In this document: positions 50,095 to 58,262 of the stretch, piece after piece
Layout of the letters: each line of letters begins with the position of its first letter
How positions within the stretch are numbered: the first letter of the stretch is position 1
DNA from: Capnocytophaga periodontitidis
GTDB taxonomy: Bacteria; Bacteroidota; Bacteroidia; Flavobacteriales; Flavobacteriaceae
DNA length: 64,000 bases
Reading direction: 5' to 3'
NCBI RefSeq assembly: GCF_016126015.1
Contig: NZ_JAEFDB010000004.1
Span: forward strand, 124,001-188,000
Position numbers and translations under genes: made by a program
Notes under the pieces: model-generated
Seen by the model: the letters and a program-made list of their open reading frames with translations, nothing else
What the model was told of the DNA's origin: nothing
Database searches by the model: none

Positions 50095-50345
50095 TTACTG
50101 TAAGTTATAAGTAGCACGCTTGATACGGTCGGATAGATCTACTAAGGCACCTCGCAAAGTTTCAATTTCATCAGAAGAAAAACCACCTCTCCACCATTAA
50201 AACCTTTGCCATTCATCTTTTTAGATAACCAAGACCTACTTTTTTTGAAGTATTGTTCAGATATTTCTCCCCACGATACTTCTACTATAATATCCCACAA
50301 CTGTTGTTGTACAGTTTGTTTTTCTTGTTTTAATACAACTTCCAT
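50095..50345 (-). pseudogene. DUF5053-family gene with a frameshift
   Basis: ATG 50345 opens a 67-codon frame: VQQQLWDIIVEVSWGEISEQ, YFKKSRSWLSKKMNGKGFNG, then an unrelated end. A neighbouring frame, entered at a GGTTTTTC run near 50188, reads FSSDEIETLRGALVDLSDRI, KRATYNLQ to TAA 50095, which is the normal end of DUF5053 proteins (RNA/DNA-binding-like helical family of phage and plasmid origin). One indel broke the gene. Located in the toxin-antitoxin island. Confidence 0.65.
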
Positions 50346-50356
50346 ATTTTAAGAAT

Positions 50357-50647
50357 CTATTTATCTTTATAGTGGTTGAGAAATTGCGATATAACTACAG
50401 TTTTTTCCTCCTCTAAAACTACGTATACAACTCTATCTTTCTTACTAAGTTCTCGACTATATCCTATACCTCCTTTCCCTTTTAGCCGCTCTACTCCTAT
50501 TCCTTCTGTAGGGTGTTTCTGAAGCTCTTCAAGAATATGTTGTAACTTACTTTTCACAGCAGAAGTTGCTGATTTTTTTATAAGTTCAAGTTCTTTTTTT
50601 GCCTCTTTCGAAATTTCAATTTCATAGTCTTTTTCTATATCGTCCAT
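50357..50647 (-). CDS. RelE-superfamily Txe/YoeB toxin
   Basis: 96 residues. Typical Txe/YoeB pattern: long N-terminal helices (KEAKKELELIKKSATSAVKS), PTEGIGVERLKGKGG, YSRELSKKDRVVYVVL and the terminal NHYKDK with the His-Tyr catalytic end. Ribosome-dependent mRNA endonuclease. Start overlaps the antitoxin end by 13 bases. Confidence 0.85.
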   Translation of the reverse strand: MDDIEKDYEIEISKEAKKELELIKKSATSAVKSKLQHILEELQKHPTEGIGVERLKGKGGIGYSRELSKKDRVVYVVLEEEKTVVISQFLNHYKDK

Positions 50648-50892
50648 AATGTTTCAGGAGTTATTTTTATTGTTTCACCAGCTTTGTGTTCTTCAAGGGC
50701 TTTAATAATTTTATTTCCTGTTTCATCTGAATATGTTTGTATATGTTCATCGAAGTTAGAGAAGCTTAAAAGAGCAGTTTCTATGTAGTTGTTAATACTT
50801 CTATTCTCTTTCATAGACATCTGTTTTATATGCTCATATAGCACAGGTGTTACTCTCAATGAAATTGTTTTTTTTAATGTAGTTGTTTCCAT
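50635..50892 (-). CDS. Ribbon-helix-helix-like antitoxin
   Basis: 85 residues. N-terminal TTTLKKTISLRVTPVLYEHI followed by KENRSINNYIETAL has the strand-helix-helix layout of Arc/MetJ repressors. The C-terminal half (ALEEHKAGETIKITPETLW) is the toxin-binding tail. The gene precedes and overlaps the toxin. It probably binds its own promoter. Confidence 0.8.
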   Translation of the reverse strand: METTTLKKTISLRVTPVLYEHIKQMSMKENRSINNYIETALLSFSNFDEHIQTYSDETGNKIIKALEEHKAGETIKITPETLWTI

Positions 50893-50904
50893 ATTGATAC
50901 TATT

Positions 50905-50937
50905 TTGATTGCAAAAATAATCAATTATTTTTGATTA
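50905..50937 (-). promoter_or_regulatory. Promoter with probable antitoxin operator
   Basis: TATTTTTG core (minus, 50912-50919) lies inside TTGATT ... AATCAA inverted repeats (about 50905-50926) with a further TTGATT at about 50931. Such half-site arrays are typical RHH operators and would let the antitoxin repress its own operon. Confidence 0.5.
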
Positions 50938-50963
50938 TACGCCATTTTTTTAGAAATATTATT

Positions 50964-51332
50964 CTACAATGCTGTCCAATTTATATTTATAGGCTTACTT
51001 TTAGTAATAAAAAATAATTCAGCAGCTTTGTAAAAATCAGTTATAGGAAGTATATTTGCTTTCGGTAGGAAAATTTGAGAGTATTCATTTTCATAGAATA
51101 TTGCAGTTGTATCAGTCTTGGTAGTACTTTCTGAAATGAAACTTTCAGTAGTATCTAAATAATAGAGTACAGCCTCATTTGCTTTTACAAAAGCTGTAAG
51201 TTGTGGAAACCCTTCATCTTGAAAAGTTAAAATAAAGTAGTTAGCATTATGAGTGTATCTTTTCAGAAGAAGTTCATACAATTCTTCTAAAGAATTTATA
51301 GTATATTCTCGCTTAAAATCATTTAAATACAT
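50964..51332 (-). CDS. Imm1-like immunity-type protein
   Basis: 122 residues, cytosolic. FILTFQDEGFPQLTAFVKAN, then FLPKANILPITDFYKAAELF and KSKPININW: the end AAELFF-x-KSKPIxxxW is the hallmark of Imm1-type immunity proteins paired with contact-dependent deaminase or nuclease toxins. No such toxin gene is near, so it is an orphan or a relic of a larger module. Family assignment is by motif only. Confidence 0.5.
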   Translation of the reverse strand: MYLNDFKREYTINSLEELYELLLKRYTHNANYFILTFQDEGFPQLTAFVKANEAVLYYLDTTESFISESTTKTDTTAIFYENEYSQIFLPKANILPITDFYKAAELFFITKSKPININWTAL

Positions 51333-51361
51333 TCTTAAATAAGTAGATGAAATTTACAAAA

Positions 51362-51388
51362 AAAGCTGCTCTAAAACGGAGCAGCTTT
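51362..51388 (-). terminator. Strong bidirectional-type terminator
   Basis: AAAGCTGCTC / GAGCAGCTTT, 10-bp perfect stem, 7-base loop, A and T runs on both sides; it terminates the 51401 gene. Confidence 0.85.
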
Positions 51389-51400
51389 TTTTGCTATCTA

Positions 51401-52213
51401 TTAATAATATTTTAGTTTCTGAAGTAAAATCATCGTGGGTTTACCATCAACCGACATTGTTTTCTTTATCCAGTTTTTCTTCTTGTCATACACAAGTGTG
51501 TACGATTCTGTTTTGGTAACATTACCATCTTTATCAAAGTATTTTACTTCTGTTTCGTTGTTGTTGTCATCAAAAACTGAAGTAATGCGCTGTTTTAGGT
51601 TATTATCTTTGTCAAATACTTGTTTTTCAATGGTATTACCTTTAGCATCGTAAGTATATACAGTTTTACTTGATAATTCTTTTTTGCTGTATTTAGATTC
51701 TTCAGCTACTTTTCCGTTAGGAAGGTAGGTATAGGTGATTTTCTCATCGCACAATCCAGCCATACATTCGGTGCGTTCTATCAACTGGTCTTGACCGTTA
51801 TAAGCATTGATACGACTCATAAAGATATTACCATCAGGAGTTTCAACATCGTGTTTGGTAAGGTTACCGCGCTCGTCGTATTCATATACGTTTTTAGAAA
51901 GGAGAGTATTAGAATCATCGTGAGAAGCCGATTCTAACAAAAGTCCTTCTTTGTCGTACACATCCACAAAATTGATGGTCATACCATTTTGTTTAGAGTA
52001 CATTTTCACGGGAGTTCCTTTTTTGTCAAACTGAGTAAAAAGTTCAGAATTCATAGGGATTTCTTGTCCTTCTTCAGTAACTTGGATACCTGTTTGGGTA
52101 TATGTTTTTACTTTTCCATTGAGTTTGGCACGCTCCCAACCATTCTTTTTTTGAGCCTGACCAAAGGCGATGGTAGTGGCTAATAAAGCCGCTATTGCTA
52201 CAATTTTTTTCAT
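51401..52213 (-). CDS. Exported LKGKVK/YD-repeat protein 5
   Basis: 270 residues; signal peptide MKKIVAIAALLATTIAFGQ. Mature RAKLNGKVKTYTQTGIQVTE, then repeat units FTQFDKKGTPVKMYS, VYEYDERGNLTKHDV, YTYDAKGNTIEKQVFDKDNN, TSVFDDNNNETEVKYFDKDG, LVYDKKKNWIKKTM and end KLKYY. Same family as the 23-27 kb cluster though far away; more regular RHS-like repeats. Own promoter (TACTTTTG, 52249-52256) and terminator. Confidence 0.68.
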   Translation of the reverse strand: MKKIVAIAALLATTIAFGQAQKKNGWERAKLNGKVKTYTQTGIQVTEEGQEIPMNSELFTQFDKKGTPVKMYSKQNGMTINFVDVYDKEGLLLESASHDDSNTLLSKNVYEYDERGNLTKHDVETPDGNIFMSRINAYNGQDQLIERTECMAGLCDEKITYTYLPNGKVAEESKYSKKELSSKTVYTYDAKGNTIEKQVFDKDNNLKQRITSVFDDNNNETEVKYFDKDGNVTKTESYTLVYDKKKNWIKKTMSVDGKPTMILLQKLKYY

Positions 52214-52248
52214 AATAATGTGCTATTAATTTATATTTTATAAGGGCG

Positions 52249-52256
52249 CAAAAGTA
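52249..52256 (-). promoter_or_regulatory. Promoter core of the 51401 gene
   Basis: TACTTTTG on minus, 36 bases before ATG 52213. Confidence 0.55.
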
Positions 52257-52398
52257 CAAAAGATTTTCTAATGTACCAATGCTTGTGCGGGCTAACGTAC
52301 TAAAAGTATGCCAAAAAGCGCAAAAAGAGGATAGGTTGTTACAAATATAACTAAAGCGACAAATAAATAGATTGTAACTAACAAAAACAAGTTGTTCA

Positions 52399-52428
52399 TT
52401 GTCAATTGGCAATTATTTTGTATATTTG
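52399..52428 (+). promoter_or_regulatory. Promoter of the 52454 lipoprotein gene
   Basis: TTG (52399-52401), exactly 19 bases, TATATTTG (52421-52428). Confidence 0.7.
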
Positions 52429-52453
52429 CCAATAAAATTTAAAATTCAGTTTT

Positions 52454-53455
52454 ATGAAAAAAAGATTCAGTTTTTCAGTAATGCTATTTTCATTAGCATT
52501 CGCTACTTTCGTTTCTTGTAAAAAGAATGACGATAATCCGCAACAACCACCAACCCCTAAGGTGGAAGTAACTGCCCCTAAAGGCGATTTTGTGAATGGT
52601 ACTACTTCTAAAACCTTCACTATCACTAACACAGGCACAACCGATGTTACTATTACATCAGTGGAATTCACAGGTGCTAATGCCGATGAGTTTACAACCT
52701 CCGCTTCGCCCATTACTATAGGAGTAGGTAAAAAATACGAATTTACCGTTACCCTTTCTCCTAAAACTAATGGAAATAAAACAGCTAACTTAGTGATTAA
52801 AAGCAATGCAGGAACTATTACCATTCCACTAAAAGGAACTGCTACCATAACACCTAAAGTAACTTTTGTTACTAACAAGGCTGAAGGTGATTCCTTTATG
52901 TTAAGCGTTGCAATTGCAGAAAATGATATTCCTGAGGTGTGGTTTGATAGGAATAACAATGGTGTAAAAGATGGAGGTGAGGCTTTGTTAGAAGTTCTAT
53001 ATCCCAGTGTAAAAGCAGGAAACCTTTTTGTGGAAATAGGTAGCTCTAATACAGTTTCTATTTATGGAAAATTTACAAAAATGGAATTTCTTCCAGAAAA
53101 AGGTATTATTAGCTTTGATATTTCTCAAAATGAGTATATCAAAACCTTTTCTTGTGGAGGTTCTGATTTTAAAGGTGTTACTCTTAATACAAGTCTTACT
53201 AATATGTATTGCAATAATTCCAAACTCACTTCTTTAGATATTTCTAAACTTACCGAACTCAAAGGTTTATACCTAAATGAAAACAATTCTCTAACGAGTT
53301 TAGATCTTTCAAAAAACACAAAACTTACCTACTTGCAATTGAATGGAGCTAACTCCTTACAATGTATAAAAGTAAGCGCTGAACAATTAGCTAATCTTCC
53401 TGCAGGATGGAGAAAACAAGGAACCAGAGCAGAGTTCAAAACAGAATGTAACTAA
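52454..53455 (+). CDS. Surface lipoprotein with Ig-like and leucine-rich repeat domains
   Basis: 333 residues. Lipobox SC (Cys22), then KKNDDNPQQPP, close to the surface-export signal. Residues 35-140 are an ASPM/SPD-2/Hydin-type choice-of-anchor domain (TFTITNTGTTDVTITSVEFT, TVTLSPKTNGNKTANLVIKS). Residues 145-250 include a WFDRNNNGVKDGGE calcium-loop-like stretch. LRR units then follow (LTSLDISKLTELKGLYLNEN, LTSLDLSKNTKLTYLQL). Likely binding or adhesion protein. Confidence 0.78.
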   Translation: MKKRFSFSVMLFSLAFATFVSCKKNDDNPQQPPTPKVEVTAPKGDFVNGTTSKTFTITNTGTTDVTITSVEFTGANADEFTTSASPITIGVGKKYEFTVTLSPKTNGNKTANLVIKSNAGTITIPLKGTATITPKVTFVTNKAEGDSFMLSVAIAENDIPEVWFDRNNNGVKDGGEALLEVLYPSVKAGNLFVEIGSSNTVSIYGKFTKMEFLPEKGIISFDISQNEYIKTFSCGGSDFKGVTLNTSLTNMYCNNSKLTSLDISKLTELKGLYLNENNSLTSLDLSKNTKLTYLQLNGANSLQCIKVSAEQLANLPAGWRKQGTRAEFKTECN

Positions 53456-53495
53456 CAAAATCCAGCTTTGAGTACTGCTGGCTTTATAATTGTAA

Positions 53496-53530
53496 AGAGG
53501 TTGTCTAAACTTTAGGCAACCTCTTTTTTT
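53496..53530 (+). terminator. Terminator of the 52454 gene
   Basis: AGAGGTTGTCTAAA / TTTAGGCAACCTCT, near-perfect stem with one mismatch, followed by TTTTTTT. Confidence 0.85.
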
Positions 53531-53587
53531 AGTGATAGCTAACAAGTAATAGGTCAGGTAAATAATTGATAATTGATAATTAATTTG

Positions 53588-53595
53588 TACATTTG
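53588..53595 (+). promoter_or_regulatory. Promoter core of the Txe/YoeB pair at 53613
   Basis: TACATTTG 17 bases before ATG 53613. Confidence 0.6.
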
Positions 53596-53612
53596 CAAAA
53601 AATATTGAAACT

Positions 53613-53837
53613 ATGGAAGCAACCACAATTACATTCCAATCAGAAATACAAGCTGTAGACTTTCCATTTATCGAAAGAATTTTAAACAGTTTGAAAGCTA
53701 CGACCAAGGTTATTAAAGAAGAAAAGGATGAAACTTTGATGACTAAGGAGGCTTTTTTTGCTAAAATAGATCGTGCAAGAGCTGGTGAAAAAATACAAAT
53801 GAGTAGGGAAGAAATGAAAAAATTGATGTTTGACTAA
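53613..53837 (+). CDS. Antitoxin of the second Txe/YoeB module
   Basis: 74 residues. N-terminal TTITFQSEIQAVDFPFIERIL is a strand-helix start, and the C-terminus FAKIDRARAGEKIQMSREEM is the usual toxin-binding tail of Bacteroidota YoeB antitoxins. Overlaps the toxin by one base. Confidence 0.75.
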   Translation: MEATTITFQSEIQAVDFPFIERILNSLKATTKVIKEEKDETLMTKEAFFAKIDRARAGEKIQMSREEMKKLMFD

Positions 53838-54133
53838 TGGAAGAAAAACAACCAGCCTTTGAGATTATTTATTCAAAAGAATTTTTCAGTGATTTAGAAA
53901 TCCATAAGCAATCGGGTAATAAACAAATACTAAAAAAGATAGATACTTTTTTAGATGAGTTAGAAGAGACTCCTACAAAAGGAACTGGACAGACGGAACC
54001 TCTTAAAGGATATGGAGAAAGAAATGTATATTCCAAACGAATCAATGGAAAACATCGCTTTATATATGAAGTTTTTGAGGAAGAAAAAAAAGTAGAAGTA
54101 CTTTCTGCTTTTGGACATTACAATGATAAGTAA
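53837..54133 (+). CDS. RelE-superfamily Txe/YoeB toxin
   Basis: 98 residues. EIIYSKEFFSDLEIHKQSGN, PTKGTGQTEPLKGYG, RNVYSKRINGKHRFIYEVF and the terminal GHYNDK: the Txe/YoeB fold with the His-Tyr end. Sequence is clearly different from the toxin at 50357, so it is a separate lineage. Second of its pair. Confidence 0.86.
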   Translation: MEEKQPAFEIIYSKEFFSDLEIHKQSGNKQILKKIDTFLDELEETPTKGTGQTEPLKGYGERNVYSKRINGKHRFIYEVFEEEKKVEVLSAFGHYNDK

Positions 54134-54149
54134 TTAAAGAATTAAAATT

Positions 54150-54440
54150 ATGGACGGAAATACTCACACCCTCTCGGAGGTTATCAAGCTCATTGTAAAG
54201 CAAAATCACCTCAATTATGGTTTGCAAAAAGCCTCGTTGCCAGCTCTCTGGAATGAACTGATGGGTACAGCTATAGCGCGCTATACTACCTCGGTAGAGC
54301 TCAAAGGCAACATCCTATATGTGCACTTGAGCTCCCCTGCACTTAGCAACGAATTGAGTTATGGCAAAACCAAAATTATTGAGAACCTCAACGAGCGCTT
54401 GGGAGAAAACTTAATTCAAAAACTTATATTTCTAAACTGA
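54150..54440 (+). CDS. DUF721 protein (DciA-like helicase loader)
   Basis: 96 residues with the DUF721/DciA KH-like core: LSEVIKLIVKQNHLNYGLQK, ALWNELMGTAIARYT, LKGNILYVHLSSPALSNELS and the end LGENLIQKLIFLN. DciA loads the replicative helicase DnaB in bacteria lacking DnaC. It shares its TGATG junction with the following GNAT gene. Confidence 0.8.
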   Translation: MDGNTHTLSEVIKLIVKQNHLNYGLQKASLPALWNELMGTAIARYTTSVELKGNILYVHLSSPALSNELSYGKTKIIENLNERLGENLIQKLIFLN

Positions 54441-54979
54441 TGATACGACCCGCAACCCCTACCGATGCCTCTGCTGTCGCCCCCTTAATGTTTCAAGCAA
54501 TGGAGGAAATCGTGTATAAAATGATAGGCAAAAACCATAAAGAAGAGGCTATTGCCCTACTACAAAAGCTCTTTGAACAAGAAGATAATCAGTATTCCTA
54601 TAAAAATGCTTGGCTATACGAGGAAAACAACACCGTAATAGGGTCGGTGATTGCTTATGATGGTGCTCACTTGCACCGCTTGCGCGCCCCTGTGCTGGCA
54701 CTTATTCGCAGTAGCTACGGTATAGATATTGTGCTCGAAGATGAGACTAATGAAGGAGAACTTTATATAGATACCCTCAGCGTATTGCCCACAGCTCAAG
54801 GCAAAGGTATAGGCTCCAAACTTATCACGCACCTCAAAAAGGTGGCTACTCAACCCATAGGCTTACTCGTGGATGTGCAAAATCCACAAGCCGAACGCCT
54901 TTACTCCCGTTTAGGGTTTGAATATGTAAATCATCAAGAACTCGCAGGTGGAATATATAAACACCTTGTATTTAGGTAA
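54440..54979 (+). CDS. GNAT-family acetyltransferase
   Basis: 179 residues. Acetyl-CoA loop LSVLPTAQGKGIGSKLITHL (about 114-133, Q/RxxGxG/A) and final motif NPQAERLYSRLGFEYV are standard. The acceptor substrate is unknown. Starts one base inside the DUF721 stop, so it is translationally coupled. Confidence 0.85.
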   Translation: MIRPATPTDASAVAPLMFQAMEEIVYKMIGKNHKEEAIALLQKLFEQEDNQYSYKNAWLYEENNTVIGSVIAYDGAHLHRLRAPVLALIRSSYGIDIVLEDETNEGELYIDTLSVLPTAQGKGIGSKLITHLKKVATQPIGLLVDVQNPQAERLYSRLGFEYVNHQELAGGIYKHLVFR

Positions 54980-54995
54980 CAAGTAATAGGTAACA

Positions 54996-56333
54996 ATGAA
55001 AACCCTTATCAAAAACGCCATTATTGTAAACGAAAACACCCTCTTTCAAGGCGACCTCTTGATTGAGGGCGACCGCATTTCCCAAATAGGTACCCACATT
55101 ACTCCTAAAGGGAATTATGAGGTGATAGAAGCCGAAGGTAAATACCTCCTCCCTGGGGTGATTGACGACCAAGTGCACTTCCGCGAACCTGGGCTTACTC
55201 ATAAAGCTACTATCGCTACCGAAAGTCGAGCTGCGGTAGCCGGCGGTGTAACTACCTTTTTTGAGCAACCTAACACCGTACCTCAAACCGTAACAATTCC
55301 GCTTTTGGAAGAGAAATTTGCGATTGCCAAACAATCCTCTTATGCTAACTATTCTTTCTTCTTGGGGGGTACAAACGACAACCTCGAAGAACTGAAACGC
55401 TTAGATAAAAACGCTTGTGCAGGGGTAAAGCTCTTCTTAGGCTCTTCCACAGGGAATATGCTTGTAGACAACGAGAAAACCATAGAAGCTATTTTCAATA
55501 ATGTAGATTTAGTAATTGCTGCCCATTGTGAAGATGAAGCAACTATTCGCAAGAATTTAGCCCACTATCAAGCCTTGTATGGCGAGGATATCCCTATAGA
55601 CCTGCACCCTCATATCCGAAGTGCTGAGGCTTGCTATCTGTCCTCTTCACGCGCCATTGCTTTGGCTGAAAAAACCGGCGCGCGTCTGCACGTGTTCCAC
55701 CTCTCTACGGCTGCCGAAACCGACCTCTTCCGCAATGATATGCCGCTAAAAGATAAGAAAATCACTGCTGAGGTATGCGTGCATCACTTGTGGTTTTCGG
55801 AAGATGATTATACTACTCGCGGGGCTTTCATCAAATGGAATCCGGCAGTAAAAACGGCTGATGACCGTACTGCGTTGTGGCAAGCCCTCTTAGACGACCG
55901 TCTGGATGTGATTGCTACTGATCACGCACCGCACACGTTGGAAGAAAAACAACGCAAAGGCTATACTAATATCCCCTCAGGGGCACCTTTGGTACAGCAC
56001 TCGCTCGTGGCAATGCTCGAGAAAGCTCATAAAGGTAGCATTTCTATCAAAAAAATAGTAGAAAAAATGTGTCATAATCCCGCTATTCTTTTTCAGGTAA
56101 AAGACCGCGGGTTCTTGCGTGAAGGTTATTTCGCCGACCTTGTGTTAGTGGATATGGATACCCAATGGACAGTACAGAAAAACAACCTGCTGTATAAATG
56201 TGGCTGGAGTCCGCTGGAAGGACAACAATTTCACTCGGCTGTAGTGAGCACTTTCGTAAACGGCAAACAGGTGTATCACAATGGTAAGGTAATAGCTACC
56301 CCTCAGGGGCAACGCATCACTTTCAACAGATAA
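54996..56333 (+). CDS. pyrC: Dihydroorotase
   Basis: 445 residues, class I dihydroorotase of the amidohydrolase fold. GVIDDQVHFREPGLTHK is the metal-binding start (the first His of the usual HxH is Gln, as in several Bacteroidota enzymes), KLFLGSSTGNM includes the carboxylated Lys region, HCEDEATI and HVFHLSTA give further His ligands, and IATDHAPHTLEEK the catalytic Asp. Closes dihydroorotate in pyrimidine synthesis. Leads a conserved Bacteroidota block with DUF4296, DUF4271 and hemD. Confidence 0.92.
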   Translation: MKTLIKNAIIVNENTLFQGDLLIEGDRISQIGTHITPKGNYEVIEAEGKYLLPGVIDDQVHFREPGLTHKATIATESRAAVAGGVTTFFEQPNTVPQTVTIPLLEEKFAIAKQSSYANYSFFLGGTNDNLEELKRLDKNACAGVKLFLGSSTGNMLVDNEKTIEAIFNNVDLVIAAHCEDEATIRKNLAHYQALYGEDIPIDLHPHIRSAEACYLSSSRAIALAEKTGARLHVFHLSTAAETDLFRNDMPLKDKKITAEVCVHHLWFSEDDYTTRGAFIKWNPAVKTADDRTALWQALLDDRLDVIATDHAPHTLEEKQRKGYTNIPSGAPLVQHSLVAMLEKAHKGSISIKKIVEKMCHNPAILFQVKDRGFLREGYFADLVLVDMDTQWTVQKNNLLYKCGWSPLEGQQFHSAVVSTFVNGKQVYHNGKVIATPQGQRITFNR

Positions 56334-56344
56334 TAAAACAAACT

Positions 56345-56755
56345 ATGAAGAAAATTATTTATATATTCGCTTTACTGCTCACAGTAACAGCCTGCAAAAA
56401 GAACATCGTGCCAAAACCCGATAAGTTTTTAGACGAAAAACAAATGGAAAACTTGCTTTACGATTTGGCAGTATTAGAATCGATGAAAGTTTCACAAGCC
56501 CAAAAATTAGACTCGTTGCAGTTCAACCCACAACAGTTCATCTACAAAAAATACGCAATCGACAGTCTTTCGCTGGCACAAAATATGGTGTACTACGCTT
56601 CTTTTCCTAAAGAATACGATACCATTGTAAAGAAAGTAGAAAAGAGAATCCAGTTGCAACGCGACAGCCTCAGCAAAGCGATGAACTCCTCTAACAACGA
56701 GCTCAAAACAGAAACACAACCTAAAGAAGAACTCAAAGAAGAACTCATTAAATAA
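56345..56755 (+). CDS. DUF4296 lipoprotein
   Basis: 136 residues, lipobox TAC (Cys17). FLDEKQMENLLYDLAVLESM (33-52) is the conserved DUF4296 N-terminal helix, followed by FIYKKYAIDSLSLAQNMVYY and a coiled, Glu/Lys-rich tail (KTETQPKEELKEELIK). Family of unknown function, regularly beside DUF4271 and hemD. Confidence 0.82.
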   Translation: MKKIIYIFALLLTVTACKKNIVPKPDKFLDEKQMENLLYDLAVLESMKVSQAQKLDSLQFNPQQFIYKKYAIDSLSLAQNMVYYASFPKEYDTIVKKVEKRIQLQRDSLSKAMNSSNNELKTETQPKEELKEELIK

Positions 56756-56769
56756 CCCATTTAGTAATT

Positions 56770-57441
56770 TTGGACGCACTGCTCATACATCGCACCTATC
56801 TCACTTGGATATTCCCTGCCTTCCTGCTCATTTTTGGGTTGGTAGCCTTCCTGCGCGTGTTCTATCCTAAACATTTTACCGACTATCAACGATTGTTGTT
56901 CAACAATAAGTACATTATTATCTATGGCAAAAAGGAACGCAAACTTCATCTCTTTACGGTAGTACTCTACCTCACACAATGTTTGTGTTTAGCGCTTTTT
57001 GTATACGTATGCCTGAAACACTATGGAATAACAACACTTTATGCCGAGAAGTTTATGTTCTTAGAAATAGTGCTTTTCATATTTGTATTCCTTATTGTAA
57101 AACTCCTCCTTCAGCGGTGGATAAGTAGTCTTTTCGATCTTTCCGATTTTAGTAGAGACTACATTTTTAGCAGGGTAGCCTACTCGTCGTATGCTGCAAT
57201 TGTGATGGTAATCGTCCTTTTTTTTGGTGTTTATCTACCTTTTACAAGCGAAAAACACTTGTTTTTACTTCTTTTAGTATTGTTGATGATACTACTGATT
57301 ATCAATATATTAAGTTGGCTTAAAATCATAAAATCCAATCAAAAAGAAATAAAACCGTACTTATTCTATTTTATTTTGTATCTTTGCACCCTTGAAATAG
57401 CACCCTATATCTTTCTCGTTTACGGAACAAGGTATTTTTAG
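56770..57441 (+). CDS. DUF4271 membrane protein
   Basis: 223 residues with about six hydrophobic helices. No ATG is available at the head; TTG 56770 gives LDALLIHRTYLTWIFPAFLL and is the best start. HFTDYQRLLFNNKYI and FSRDYIFSRVAYSSYAAIV are typical of DUF4271. Function unknown. Its last 60 bases hold a promoter core for hemD. Confidence 0.8.
   Translation: MDALLIHRTYLTWIFPAFLLIFGLVAFLRVFYPKHFTDYQRLLFNNKYIIIYGKKERKLHLFTVVLYLTQCLCLALFVYVCLKHYGITTLYAEKFMFLEIVLFIFVFLIVKLLLQRWISSLFDLSDFSRDYIFSRVAYSSYAAIVMVIVLFFGVYLPFTSEKHLFLLLLVLLMILLIINILSWLKIIKSNQKEIKPYLFYFILYLCTLEIAPYIFLVYGTRYF
57379..57386 (+). promoter_or_regulatory. Internal promoter core for hemD
   Basis: TATCTTTG inside the end of the DUF4271 gene, 77 bases before ATG 57464. 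Confidence 0.45.
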
Positions 57442-57463
57442 GAAGTGTGAAGAAATAACATTT

Positions 57464-58213
57464 ATGAAGGTAAAATCGATATTAGTTTCGCAACCAGAAC
57501 CAAAGGCTGAGAACTCTCCGTATGCACAAATCATGCAAAACCACAATGTGAAAGTAGATTTTGTGCCTTTTATCAAAGTAGAAGGGATGACCGCTAAGGA
57601 CATTAGAATGCAGAAGATTGACCTTACTAATTTTACAGCCGTTATTCTCACCAGCCGGAAATCAGTAGACCATTATTTTCGCATAGCTGAAGAAATGCGC
57701 TTTAAAGTGCCTATTACAATGAAGTACTTTTGCCAATCGGAAGCCATCGCTTACTACCTGCAAAAGTACATCACCTATCGCAAGCGCAAAATATATGTAG
57801 GTAAAAAAGAGTTCGCCGATCTTTTGCCTATCCTCAAAAAATACAAAGATGAGAAATTTCTCTTCCCAGGCTCGGATGTACCCAAACCAGAGGCTTTTGC
57901 AGCCTTAGACGAAATCAAAATCAAATGGGAACGCGTGGTGTTTTACCGCACAGTATACTGTGATATTTCGGCACTGAAAGAAAATAAGTACGATATACTC
58001 ACTTTCTTTTCACCTGCAGGTATAGAAGCCCTTTTTAAGAGTTTCCCCGATTTCTCACAAAAGAAAACTAAAATAGCCGTTTATGGCGATGCAACCCTTA
58101 AAGCTGCTGAAGAAGCAGGCCTTATCATCGATATCAAAGCGCCTTCACCCGAAAGCCCCTCGATGACCGTTGCCCTCGACCATTATTTAGGCAAACAAAA
58201 TAGTAAAAAATAA
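57464..58213 (+). CDS. hemD: Uroporphyrinogen-III synthase
   Basis: 249 residues. ILVSQPEPKAENSPYAQIMQ opens the first lobe, AVILTSRKSVDHYF and FFSPAGIEALFKSFPDF mark the two HemD domains, and IAVYGDATLKAAEEAGL the second-domain loop. Makes the asymmetric uroporphyrinogen ring for haem. The family is poorly conserved, but the domain swaps and order fit. Confidence 0.88.
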   Translation: MKVKSILVSQPEPKAENSPYAQIMQNHNVKVDFVPFIKVEGMTAKDIRMQKIDLTNFTAVILTSRKSVDHYFRIAEEMRFKVPITMKYFCQSEAIAYYLQKYITYRKRKIYVGKKEFADLLPILKKYKDEKFLFPGSDVPKPEAFAALDEIKIKWERVVFYRTVYCDISALKENKYDILTFFSPAGIEALFKSFPDFSQKKTKIAVYGDATLKAAEEAGLIIDIKAPSPESPSMTVALDHYLGKQNSKK

Positions 58214-58214
58214 A

Positions 58215-58240
58215 AAAAGACTGCTTTTTAGCAGTCTTTT
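58215..58240. terminator. Bidirectional terminator between hemD and the 58263 gene
   Basis: AAAAGACTGC / GCAGTCTTTT, 10-bp stem, A and T runs on both sides; serves two convergent genes. Confidence 0.8.
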
Positions 58241-58262
58241 TGTTTTATTTGTAACTATGCAC

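Noticed and set aside
54996-56333. pyrC called inactive because the first metal His is Gln
   Set aside because: The QVHFREPG form is seen in normal Bacteroidota dihydroorotases, and the other ligands and the catalytic Asp are present.
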